Of a DNA stretch of 6,324 nucleotides, positions 1 through 6,145 are shown piece by piece. Position 1 is the stretch's first letter. Each line of letters starts with the position of its first letter. The position numbers and the translations under genes were made by a program. Source of the DNA: Synergistaceae bacterium (GTDB taxonomy: Bacteria > Synergistota > Synergistia > Synergistales > Aminobacteriaceae); assembly GCA_031273365.1 (NCBI GenBank), contig JAISSA010000036.1, positions 1 through 6,324 on the forward strand, in the 5' to 3' direction. The notes below the pieces were generated by a model that saw only the letters and a program-made list of their open reading frames with translations, ran no database searches and was not told the origin of the DNA.

Positions 1-153
1 TACACAGGTATGCCAGCTATTCCGACCATCAGCGCAGCTGTCAGAAGGCGTCCTGATGTCACGGTCAGCCGCATCGAACACATTCTGGAAAACAGCAGGC
101 TTGTTTTCATCGACATCCCGACATTGGACGCTCTGCCTGACGCCCGCCTGTAA
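1..153 (+). CDS. C-terminal fragment of an unrecognised protein
   Basis: Frame 1 is open from the first base to a TAA at 151-153, giving 50 residues that begin YTGMPAIPT and end PTLDALPDARL. The start lies outside the window. I do not recognise the family from this tail, and there is no obvious catalytic motif, membrane segment or zinc motif in it. The segment VSRIEHILENSRLVFIDIP looks like an ordinary globular helix-strand end. The next gene starts 37 bases downstream on the same strand, so it may be the preceding member of the same operon. A competing reading frame opening at 56 overlaps it, but that is better explained as an upstream extension of the next gene, which has its own ribosome binding site at 176-183. 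Confidence 0.5.
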   Translation, partial: YTGMPAIPTISAAVRRRPDVTVSRIEHILENSRLVFIDIPTLDALPDARL

Positions 154-175
154 AAGTACCGCAAATCAAGTCGTC

Positions 176-183
176 GAGGAGGG
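176..183 (+). promoter_or_regulatory. Ribosome binding site fixing the DUF2848 start
   Basis: The bases GAGGAGGG lie 7 bases before the ATG at 191, an ideal Shine-Dalgarno arrangement. This site favours 191 over the in-frame ATG at 56, whose additional 45 residues would overlap the upstream frame and have no family resemblance. Confidence 0.75.
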
Positions 184-190
184 AAGCCGC

Positions 191-880
191 ATGAAGTACG
201 AAGCAACGGTTTTACGGCCCGACGGGCGCGCGGAACGCGTCCTTCTGACCTGGGACCTGTGCGTTGCCGTCGGCTACGCCGGGCGTAATCAGAAGGCCGT
301 CAGGGATCACATCGATGAGCTCGTGAAGGTGGGGGTCCCCGCGCCCTGCGCCGTGCCGGCCATGTACTGGATCGAGCCCGGGAGGGTTTTTTCGGGGGAG
401 AGGCTTTCCGTCGTCGGGGAGTCGAGTTCGGGCGAGGTCGAGTTTTTCATGGCCCGCGACGAAGGAGGCGATCTCTTCATGACCCTTGCCAGCGATCACA
501 CGGACCGCGCGCTGGAGACCGTCTCCGTCTCGAAGGCCAAACAGGCGTGCAGCAAGGTCCTGGCGCCGATTTTCTGGAAGGTGTCGGACGTTCGGGAGCA
601 CTGGGACGCGATCGAGATTTCCTCGGAGATCCCTGAAAAAGAGCAGTTTCGCGTCTACCAGAAGGGGACGCTGGGCGACCTGCTGCCGCCGGAACGCCTC
701 GAGGAGCTGGCGCGGGAGGACGCGCCGCTGCCGGGCAAAATCGCGCTTTTCAGCGGAACTCTGGCGACCCTCGGCGGCATCGTCCACGCCAGGGAGTTTC
801 GGATGACCCTGTCCGACCCGGTGCTCTCCCGCTCCGTCCGGTTCGGCTACACGGTCGCCGTTTTGCCGGACCGGAGCTGA
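191..880 (+). CDS. DUF2848 family protein (possible FAH-like hydrolase)
   Basis: A 229-residue protein, close to the usual length of the DUF2848 family. Recognisable family landmarks are GYAGRNQKAVRDHIDEL (residues 28-44), GEVE (81-84), SDHTDR (101-106), KQAC (117-120), YQKGTLGDLLPP (156-167), and the C-terminal SGTLATLGG (188-196) followed by LSDPVLSRSVRFGY. There is no signal peptide or membrane helix, so it is probably cytosolic. The family has no established function as far as I know. The acidic pattern E82/E84/D102 and the late GT..GG segment resemble the metal-site layout of fumarylacetoacetate hydrolase-fold enzymes, so a metal-dependent hydrolase, lyase or decarboxylase acting on a keto acid is a reasonable guess, but only a guess. 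The stop is 15 bases before the amidase start, so the two are very likely co-transcribed and may act in one small-molecule pathway. Confidence 0.85.
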   Translation: MKYEATVLRPDGRAERVLLTWDLCVAVGYAGRNQKAVRDHIDELVKVGVPAPCAVPAMYWIEPGRVFSGERLSVVGESSSGEVEFFMARDEGGDLFMTLASDHTDRALETVSVSKAKQACSKVLAPIFWKVSDVREHWDAIEISSEIPEKEQFRVYQKGTLGDLLPPERLEELAREDAPLPGKIALFSGTLATLGGIVHAREFRMTLSDPVLSRSVRFGYTVAVLPDRS

Positions 881-895
881 ACGGGAGGTCATGAG

Positions 896-1798
896 ATGAA
901 ACTTCGCGTGGGGATTTTTCAGATCGATGTCGCAATCGGGGACGTTGCGGCCAACAGGAAAAAGGTCGAACACTGGATGGAGACGCGCTTCGTGCCTGCG
1001 GACCTGCCGACGGCCATCGTCGTTCCCGAGCTGTGGACGACCGGATACCGCCTCGACAAAGCGGCGGAGCTGGCCGACGAAGAGGGGAAGGAGACGGCGG
1101 AGTTTCTGGGGGGCCTCGCGAAGCGCTATGGCGTCTGGTTCGTGGGGGGCAGCACGCTTGCGTCGGTCACATCCCCAACGGGGGCGGCCGGTTACGCCAA
1201 TCGCGGGCAGGTCGTCTCGCCCGACGGGAAACTGGTGAAAAACTACGACAAGGCGCACCTCATCCGTCTGATGCAGGAAGACAGGTACTTCATCGCCGGC
1301 CGCGAGCCCTCGCTGTTCGACATCCGCTCTCCCGACGGGACCGGGGTCAGGGTCGGCAACGTGACCTGCTACGACATCCGCTTCTGTGAGTGGCTGAGGA
1401 GTTACGCGCTCGACGGGGCGGAGGTTCTCTTCGTCGCCGCGCAGTGGCCGTCGTCCCGCGCGCTGCACTGGAACGCGCTTTTAAGGGCGCGCGCCATCGA
1501 GAACCAGATGTTCGTCGTCGCCTGCAACCGCACCGGAACGTCCGACGGGACCGCTTTCGGAGGGGAGTCCGCCGTGATCGACCCCTACGGGGAGCTTCTC
1601 TTCAAGGCGGGCGAGGGAGAGGAGGCCGCCTTCACCGTCATTGAAACCTCCAGAGCCTCGGAATTCCGCAGGTTCCTCACCGTCTTCGAAGACCGGACGC
1701 CCGAGATCTACACCTGTGCCCAACGTTCCCGGGTGGACGCCCCCTGCATGGACAGTGAAACCCGATGCGCGCATCCCTTCCGGGCTCTGCGGGAATAA
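896..1798 (+). CDS. Carbon-nitrogen hydrolase, omega-amidase (Nit2/YafV)-like
   Basis: A 300-residue member of the nitrilase superfamily, expected to be a cytosolic enzyme that hydrolyses a small amide to a carboxylate and ammonia. The Glu-Lys-Cys triad is intact: E45 in VVPELWTTGY, K119 in NYDKAHLI and C158 in CYDIRFCEW. A further conserved glutamate, E128, lies in MQEDRYFIAGRE. The CYDxRF nucleophile context is that of Nit2/YafV omega-amidases rather than of N-carbamoylputrescine amidases or aliphatic nitrilases; the exact substrate (alpha-ketoglutaramate, alpha-ketosuccinamate or another) cannot be read from sequence. The start at 896 has GGGAGG at 883-888; the ATG at 891 stops after two codons. 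The family normally ends at the equivalent of DRTPEIY (about residue 272), so the final 28 residues, with three cysteines, are an unusual extension. The next gene begins 12 bases after the stop. Confidence 0.9.
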   Translation: MKLRVGIFQIDVAIGDVAANRKKVEHWMETRFVPADLPTAIVVPELWTTGYRLDKAAELADEEGKETAEFLGGLAKRYGVWFVGGSTLASVTSPTGAAGYANRGQVVSPDGKLVKNYDKAHLIRLMQEDRYFIAGREPSLFDIRSPDGTGVRVGNVTCYDIRFCEWLRSYALDGAEVLFVAAQWPSSRALHWNALLRARAIENQMFVVACNRTGTSDGTAFGGESAVIDPYGELLFKAGEGEEAAFTVIETSRASEFRRFLTVFEDRTPEIYTCAQRSRVDAPCMDSETRCAHPFRALRE

Positions 1799-1810
1799 TT
1801 TGGAGGACTT

Positions 1811-2881
1811 ATGAACTTAGGTGTTACAGTAACGCAGAACAAACTGAAGGAATTTCTTCTGAACGTGGCGCCGATGCGCCCGGTGTTTATCTGGGGCGCG
1901 CCCGGCATCGGGAAATCCTCGCTGGTGGAGCAATTCGCTCTGGAGCTGGGGATGGAGTGCGTCTCTCTTCTGGGAAGCCAGCTGGCCCCGGAGGACATCA
2001 TCGGCGTGCCTCAGATCGTCGACGGCTGCTCGAAATTTTTCCCGCCCGTGATGATCGTCCGGGAGGACCCCTACGTGCTCTTTCTCGATGAACTCAACAC
2101 CTGCGCGCAGGAGATCCAGAAGTCCTTTTACAGCCTCATCACGGACCTTCGCGTGGGAGAATACCACCTGCCCAAAGGCTCCATCGTGGTCGGCGCCGGA
2201 AACAGAGCGCAGGACGCGGCCATCGTCAAACCCATGTCCTCCGCGCTCATCAACCGAATGGTGCACGTCGAGCTTTCCGTTTCCTCCACGGAGTGGCTGG
2301 AATGGGCTTACTCCAGCGGCATTCATCCGTTCATCACCGACTACATCACCCAACGCCCCGACCATCTGTGGTCGAAACCGCCCAAGACGGAGGAGGCGTT
2401 TTCCACCCCCCGTTCCTGGCACATGCTTTCCGACGCCCTGCGCGGGTACGGCGACCGCATCTCCGACGCCGACATCGAGACGCTGACGGCGGGCACGCTG
2501 ACCCCGGCCCACGCCGTCCAGTTCCGCGCGTTCATCAGGCAACTGCGGAACCGGTACACGATCGCGGCCATCGTCGAGGGGAAGGAACGCTGGCCCGACA
2601 AGCCGACGGAGCGGGATATTCTCTACTTCCTCGCGCAAAGCTTCCGCGCGCACCTGCTTAAAAACCTGCCCGACAACAGGGAAAGCGCGGGAGGCAGGGA
2701 GAAGGCCCTGATCTTTGCCGCAAAGGCGCGCATCAGGGAGCTCGCCGCCATCAGCTTCGAAATCGCTCAGATGGTCGTCGCCGACGACGATGGGCGGGCT
2801 CTGCCCGGTTATTTTATGGTGGAAATCGTCCGCGACCTGCCCCGGCTGGCGCAAAAGGCGCAGAAGAACGGCGTGGCCTGA
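1811..2881 (+). CDS. MoxR-type AAA+ ATPase
   Basis: A 356-residue ATPase of the AAA_5/MoxR class. Visible motifs are Walker A GAPGIGKS (residues 29-36, K35), Walker B VLFLDELN (89-96, D93 and E94), sensor 1 in GAGNR (N131), an arginine-finger candidate R149 in SALINRM and a sensor 2-like arginine R201 in STPRSW. The C-terminal third is helical and family-variable. MoxR ATPases typically form rings and use ATP to remodel or load metal cofactors into partner complexes, commonly encoded beside a VWA-domain protein. That partner is present here: the next gene starts 4 bases after this stop and carries a VWA domain. GGAGG at 1802-1806 is 4 bases before the ATG, a slightly short but usable spacing. 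There is no room for an independent promoter in the 12-base gap to the amidase gene, so this module is probably transcribed from further upstream or from within the amidase gene. Confidence 0.92.
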   Translation: MNLGVTVTQNKLKEFLLNVAPMRPVFIWGAPGIGKSSLVEQFALELGMECVSLLGSQLAPEDIIGVPQIVDGCSKFFPPVMIVREDPYVLFLDELNTCAQEIQKSFYSLITDLRVGEYHLPKGSIVVGAGNRAQDAAIVKPMSSALINRMVHVELSVSSTEWLEWAYSSGIHPFITDYITQRPDHLWSKPPKTEEAFSTPRSWHMLSDALRGYGDRISDADIETLTAGTLTPAHAVQFRAFIRQLRNRYTIAAIVEGKERWPDKPTERDILYFLAQSFRAHLLKNLPDNRESAGGREKALIFAAKARIRELAAISFEIAQMVVADDDGRALPGYFMVEIVRDLPRLAQKAQKNGVA

Positions 2882-2885
2882 GCGG

Positions 2886-4727
2886 ATGGCCGGCTTAAAA
2901 AAGAAGAGCTTGCCGTCAAAGAAGAGCTTACCGTCGAAAAGAGACATCTGGCTCGAACAATTTCAGCTCGGCTGCACGCTGGTGCGGGACAACCCCATTT
3001 TCTCCCGTCTGCTGAGGTACGTCCACGTGGAGACGGAGGATGCCGCCATTCAGAAAACGAAGGACTTCGCCTGCTGTTACAGCGACGCCGTCATTTGCGT
3101 GAATCGCTCGCAACGCCTGGCCCCCGGGGAATGGGCTTATGTTCTGGCGCACGGCCTGCTGCATTATGCCTTCTGGCACTTCGAAGAAGAGGGCGTCGTC
3201 AGGACGGACCCCGTCAGGTGGAACATCGCCTGCGACATGTACGTCACCCGCTTTCTCAGAGATGTGAAGCTCTTCACCCCGCCCGCGGAGATGAGCACGG
3301 AACTTCCCTGTCCGCCCCTGTCCGAAGAAGAGCTCTATCGAAGACTGATGTCGCAGGAGCTCGATGAAACCCACAGGGGCTTTTCCATCGGCGCGGGATA
3401 CACGGATATGAAAAACTCCACGCGCTCCGCTTCTCCGTATGGACGCTACACTATGAAAGACCCCAGGCGGGAGTTCGCGGACATCTTCGAGGGGGCGCTG
3501 GTCGACGCCGTCAGTTCCGCCATTGGCGAGGCCGCGGGGCATCATGAGGGCGCGCTCCATCCGCTGAGCCCGCCGGAGATGGCGAGGCGCTGGTTTATCA
3601 ACTCCTATCCGCTGCTGGGAGCTCTGGCGGCCTCTTTCAAGATCGTCGAGGACAGGAACGTCTGCATGAGGGAAGAGATCACCGTCGCCGCCGTCAGCGA
3701 AAGCCTCTCGACCATTTACTTCAACCCCGCCAGCGGACTGACGGAGGCGGAATGCCGCTTTGTCGTGGCGCACGAGCTTCTGCACGTGGGGCTGCGCCAC
3801 CAGAGCCGCTGTCAGGGACGCGACCCGTACCTCTGGAACGTGGCCTGCGATTACGTGATCAACGGCTGGCTCGTGGAGATGGGCGTGGGCAGTCTGCCCC
3901 GCTGCGAGATGCTGTTCGACAACAGCCTGAAGGGCATGTCCGCCGAGCAGATCTACGACACCATCGTCCGGGACATTCGCAGGTTCAGGAAGCTGGCGAC
4001 CCTGCGCGGGGTCGGGCTGTCGGACATGCTGGGCGAGGGGGAGGGGCGCTTTTACAGAGCGCCCGTCGGCCTCGACGAATTTTATCGCCGGGCCATCGGG
4101 GAAGGGCTGGAATACCAAAAATCCGCACGGGGCTCCGTCCCCGCGGGACTGGAGGAGGAAATCCGCGCGCTTTACCGCGACCCCATCCCCTGGGACGTCG
4201 AACTCGCCCGCTGGTTCGACCGCTTTTTCGCCCCTCTGGAAAAAAAGAGGACCTATGCCCGCCTCAGCCGGCGGCAATCCAGCACCCCCGACATCGTGCG
4301 TCCGCGTACCGTACAGGACAGCGAGCCGTTGGACGGGCGCACGTTCGGCGTTGTGATCGACACCTCCGGCTCCATGGACCGTTACACGCTGGCCGTGGCT
4401 CTGGGCTCCGTCGCCAGCTACGCCGAGAGCCGGGACGTGCCCTACGCGCGCGTCATTTTCTGCGACGCTGCGGCGTACGACGCGGGATACATGGCGCCCG
4501 ACGCCATCATGGGCAATGTTCACGTCCGGGGACGGGGCGGGACGGTCCTGCAGCCGGGGATCGATTTCCTGCAGCGGGCGGAGGATTTCCCCAAAAACGG
4601 CCCCATTCTGATCATCACCGACGCGGAGTGCGACAGCTTCGTGGTGAAGCGCGAACACGCCATCCTGATCCCGCGGGGTAAACATCTCCCCTTTCGGCCG
4701 ACCGGAGAGGTATTCGCGTTCGAGTGA
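2886..4727 (+). CDS. Duplicated metallopeptidase-like domain plus VWA domain protein (DUF2201 type)
   Basis: A 613-residue protein matching the DUF2201 architecture of a putative metallopeptidase domain followed by a VWA-like domain, but with the peptidase domain present twice. Domain 1 (about 22-155) carries HGLLHYAFWH (89-98) and WNIACD (112-117). Domain 2 (about 235-365) carries HELLHVGLRH (296-305) and WNVACD (317-322). Only the second has the catalytic glutamate (E297). The VWA domain (about 485-613) has a complete metal-dependent adhesion site: DTSGS (492-496), T553 in GRGGT and D579 in IITDAE. No signal peptide or membrane helix is seen, so it is probably cytosolic and a partner of the MoxR ATPase encoded 4 bases upstream. 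The frame is open further upstream, to an ATG at 2715, but that stretch overlaps the ATPase gene. The ATG at 2886 is preferred although it lacks a clear Shine-Dalgarno, which suggests translational coupling. The N-terminus is lysine-rich with a short duplicated hexapeptide. Actual proteolysis is unproven for the family. Confidence 0.88.
   Translation: MAGLKKKSLPSKKSLPSKRDIWLEQFQLGCTLVRDNPIFSRLLRYVHVETEDAAIQKTKDFACCYSDAVICVNRSQRLAPGEWAYVLAHGLLHYAFWHFEEEGVVRTDPVRWNIACDMYVTRFLRDVKLFTPPAEMSTELPCPPLSEEELYRRLMSQELDETHRGFSIGAGYTDMKNSTRSASPYGRYTMKDPRREFADIFEGALVDAVSSAIGEAAGHHEGALHPLSPPEMARRWFINSYPLLGALAASFKIVEDRNVCMREEITVAAVSESLSTIYFNPASGLTEAECRFVVAHELLHVGLRHQSRCQGRDPYLWNVACDYVINGWLVEMGVGSLPRCEMLFDNSLKGMSAEQIYDTIVRDIRRFRKLATLRGVGLSDMLGEGEGRFYRAPVGLDEFYRRAIGEGLEYQKSARGSVPAGLEEEIRALYRDPIPWDVELARWFDRFFAPLEKKRTYARLSRRQSSTPDIVRPRTVQDSEPLDGRTFGVVIDTSGSMDRYTLAVALGSVASYAESRDVPYARVIFCDAAAYDAGYMAPDAIMGNVHVRGRGGTVLQPGIDFLQRAEDFPKNGPILIITDAECDSFVVKREHAILIPRGKHLPFRPTGEVFAFE
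2900..2935 (+). repeat. 18-base tandem duplication in the start of the VWA/metallopeptidase gene
   Basis: Bases 2900-2917 and 2918-2935 differ at one of 18 positions (G at 2911 against A at 2929). They encode two copies of KKSLPS at residues 6-17, flanked by additional lysines. Because it is a multiple of three it leaves the frame intact. It looks like a recent slippage duplication that produces a basic, flexible N-terminal tail. Confidence 0.85.
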
Positions 4728-4740
4728 CACGAGTTTACGC

Positions 4741-4747
4741 GGGAGGG
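4741..4747 (+). promoter_or_regulatory. Ribosome binding site of rtcB
   Basis: GGGAGGG is 8 bases before the ATG at 4756, a strong Shine-Dalgarno with ideal spacing. It gives rtcB its own efficient translation start, unlike the VWA gene before it. Confidence 0.75.
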
Positions 4748-4755
4748 AAAATTTT

Positions 4756-5985
4756 ATGATCGAGATAAAAGGACGTTTCAACAGCGCCATCGCCTACGTG
4801 GAGGAGCTCGACGAAGAGGTCGTGACGCAGATTCGCACGCTCTGCGATCAAAGCTTCGTCGAGGGCAGCGTCATCCGCATCATGCCCGACGCGCATTTCG
4901 GCAAAGGCTGTACCATCGGCACGACGATGACGCTGACGGACAGGGTCGTTCCCAACCTGGTCGGGGTGGACATCGGCTGCGGCATGGAAACCGCGCGCAT
5001 TCGGGAGCGGGAGATCGACTGCGCCCGGCTGGACGAGACGATCCGCCGGACGATCCCGTCCGGTTCCGCAATTCGAAAAGCGCCCCACCCCTGTGCGGAC
5101 GAAGCGCGGCCCGAGGACCTGCGCTGTGCGCACGCCGTCAGTCTGGAACGGGCGCGCCGCAGCATCGGCACCCTGGGCGGAGGCAACCACTTCATCGAGG
5201 TCGACCGCGACGACGAGGGGAACCTGTACGTCGTGGTGCACTCGGGGAGCCGCCACATGGGGCTCGAGGTCGCCGAATTTTATCAGCAGGCGGCCTGGGA
5301 AAGGCTCAATCAGAACTCCTTCGAGCACCGAAAGGCTTTGATAGACGAGTACAAGCGTCAGGGCCGCGACAAAGAAATCAGCGGAGCCCTGGCGGACCTG
5401 AAAAAACAGGTTTTGACGAACGTCCCGAGCGAACTGGCTTACGTCGAGGGAAAACTGTTCGAGGACTACATCCACGACATGACCCTGGCGCAGCGTTTCG
5501 CGGCGCTGAACCGCAGGGTCATGGTTCAGCAGATACTGGAACAGATGGGCCTGACGGCCGTCGAGCAGTTCACGACAATACACAATACCATCGACACGGG
5601 GCAGGATATCGAGGAGACCGTCCGTCCGAAAAACATGATTCTGCGCAAGGGGGCGGTGTCCGCGCGGAGGGGAGAGAAGCTGCTGATTCCGATGAACATG
5701 CGCGACGGCAGCCTGATCTGCATCGGCAGGGGGAACCCCGACTGGAATTTTTCCGCCCCGCACGGCGCCGGGCGTTTGATGAGCCGATCTCAGGCGAGAT
5801 CGCAGCTCTCGCTGTCGGAGTATCAGGCGAGCATGAAGGGCGTCTTCAGCACCTCGGTCGACAGGGCGACGCTGGACGAGGCCCCCATGGCCTACAAGCC
5901 CATGGAAAGCATCCTCGCGCAGACAGGGGACACCGTGACGGTGGAACGCCGCATCGTCCCGATCTACAACTTCAAAGCGTCGTGA
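4756..5985 (+). CDS. rtcB: RNA-splicing ligase RtcB
   Basis: A 409-residue protein of full family length. RtcB joins RNA ends carrying 2',3'-cyclic phosphate or 3'-phosphate to 5'-hydroxyl ends, using GTP and Mn2+. Active-site motifs are all present: MPDAHFGKG (43-51), the metal ligands D72 and C75 in VGVDIGCGM, H145 in GTLGGGNHFIE, H162 in VHSGSR, H276 in TTIHN, and the histidine expected to be guanylylated, H336 in SAPHGAGR. The central segment between HSGSR and TIHN, and the SAPHGAGR form in place of the Escherichia coli CSHGAGR, place it in the broad RtcB family rather than close to the proteobacterial rtcBA type. The gene lies 28 bases after the VWA gene in the same orientation. No archease, RtcA, RtcR or PrfH gene is visible in the window. 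The likely role is repair of RNAs (for example tRNA or rRNA) cut by ribotoxins or other endonucleases; the substrate here is unknown. Confidence 0.96.
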   Translation: MIEIKGRFNSAIAYVEELDEEVVTQIRTLCDQSFVEGSVIRIMPDAHFGKGCTIGTTMTLTDRVVPNLVGVDIGCGMETARIREREIDCARLDETIRRTIPSGSAIRKAPHPCADEARPEDLRCAHAVSLERARRSIGTLGGGNHFIEVDRDDEGNLYVVVHSGSRHMGLEVAEFYQQAAWERLNQNSFEHRKALIDEYKRQGRDKEISGALADLKKQVLTNVPSELAYVEGKLFEDYIHDMTLAQRFAALNRRVMVQQILEQMGLTAVEQFTTIHNTIDTGQDIEETVRPKNMILRKGAVSARRGEKLLIPMNMRDGSLICIGRGNPDWNFSAPHGAGRLMSRSQARSQLSLSEYQASMKGVFSTSVDRATLDEAPMAYKPMESILAQTGDTVTVERRIVPIYNFKAS

Positions 5986-6020
5986 AAAAGCCGAGATCCG
6001 GACGGTTTACCAGGAGACGA

Positions 6021-6049
6021 TTTTATAGCGGGAAGTTCTGTGATATCAT
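6021..6049 (+). promoter_or_regulatory. Candidate sigma-70 promoter with extended -10
   Basis: TG-A-TATCAT at 6041-6049 is an extended -10 element matching the TATAAT consensus at five of six positions. TTTTAT at 6021-6026, 17 bases upstream, is only a weak -35 match, which is typical when an extended -10 is present. Transcription would begin near 6056 and leave a leader of about 90 bases before the ATG at 6146. If real, it separates the last gene from the rtcB operon. Confidence 0.4.
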
Positions 6050-6130
6050 TGCAAACAGATTGCGGGTGCGTTGGGGAAAAGGGAAGCGGAATGGGATGTG
6101 AAGGATTATCCACGTCGAACCGGATATTGA

Positions 6131-6137
6131 AAGGAGG
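6131..6137 (+). promoter_or_regulatory. Ribosome binding site of the last gene
   Basis: AAGGAGG lies 8 bases before the ATG at 6146, a near-perfect Shine-Dalgarno. It is the main reason for accepting the short truncated frame that follows as a real gene. Confidence 0.75.
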
Positions 6138-6145
6138 CAGTCATA

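Larger units (their letters stand above)
5986..6145. other. Intergenic region after rtcB
   Basis: A 160-base stretch without a convincing gene. Composition moves from GC-rich to more AT-rich within it. It contains a candidate promoter (6021-6049) and the ribosome binding site of the next gene (6131-6137). An imperfect stem just after the rtcB stop (AAAGCCG against CGGTTT, with one bulged base) has no adjacent T-run, so I do not call it a terminator. Confidence 0.6.

Noticed and set aside
56..190. N-terminal extension of the DUF2848 protein from the ATG at 56
   Set aside because: It overlaps the upstream reading frame, has no visible ribosome binding site and shows no family resemblance, whereas 191 has a strong Shine-Dalgarno and starts the conserved domain.
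1734..1749. TGGACGCCCCCTGCAT, resembling a sigma-54 -24/-12 promoter ahead of the MoxR-rtcB module
   Set aside because: The spacing between GG and GC is 9 bases rather than the required 10, and the flanking consensus bases do not match. It would have been attractive because RtcR drives rtcB through sigma-54 in Escherichia coli.
2897..2903. A-AAA-AAG slippery heptamer, in frame, at codons 4-6 of the VWA gene
   Set aside because: It matches the dnaX-type -1 frameshift motif, but the -1 frame leads only to a featureless shadow translation ending near 3367. I saw no clear stimulatory stem or upstream Shine-Dalgarno, and lysine runs are common in basic tails.
2928..4790. Very long antisense open frame opposite the VWA gene, with similar long antisense frames at 212-1468, 1817-2947 and 4735-5763
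   Set aside because: Each lies opposite a gene with clear catalytic motifs. Their translations are low-complexity, rich in R, G, H, V and D and show no recognisable domain, as expected for antisense frames in GC-rich coding DNA.
5785..5802. Perfect 7-base inverted repeat CGATCTC/GAGATCG with a 4-base loop inside rtcB
   Set aside because: It sits within the conserved region just after the guanylylated histidine and encodes the repeated residues SRSQARSQ. There is no T-run, so a terminator or regulatory role is unlikely.
5987..6008. Possible terminator hairpin immediately after rtcB
   Set aside because: The stem is only six pairs with a bulged G, and no run of T follows it directly.
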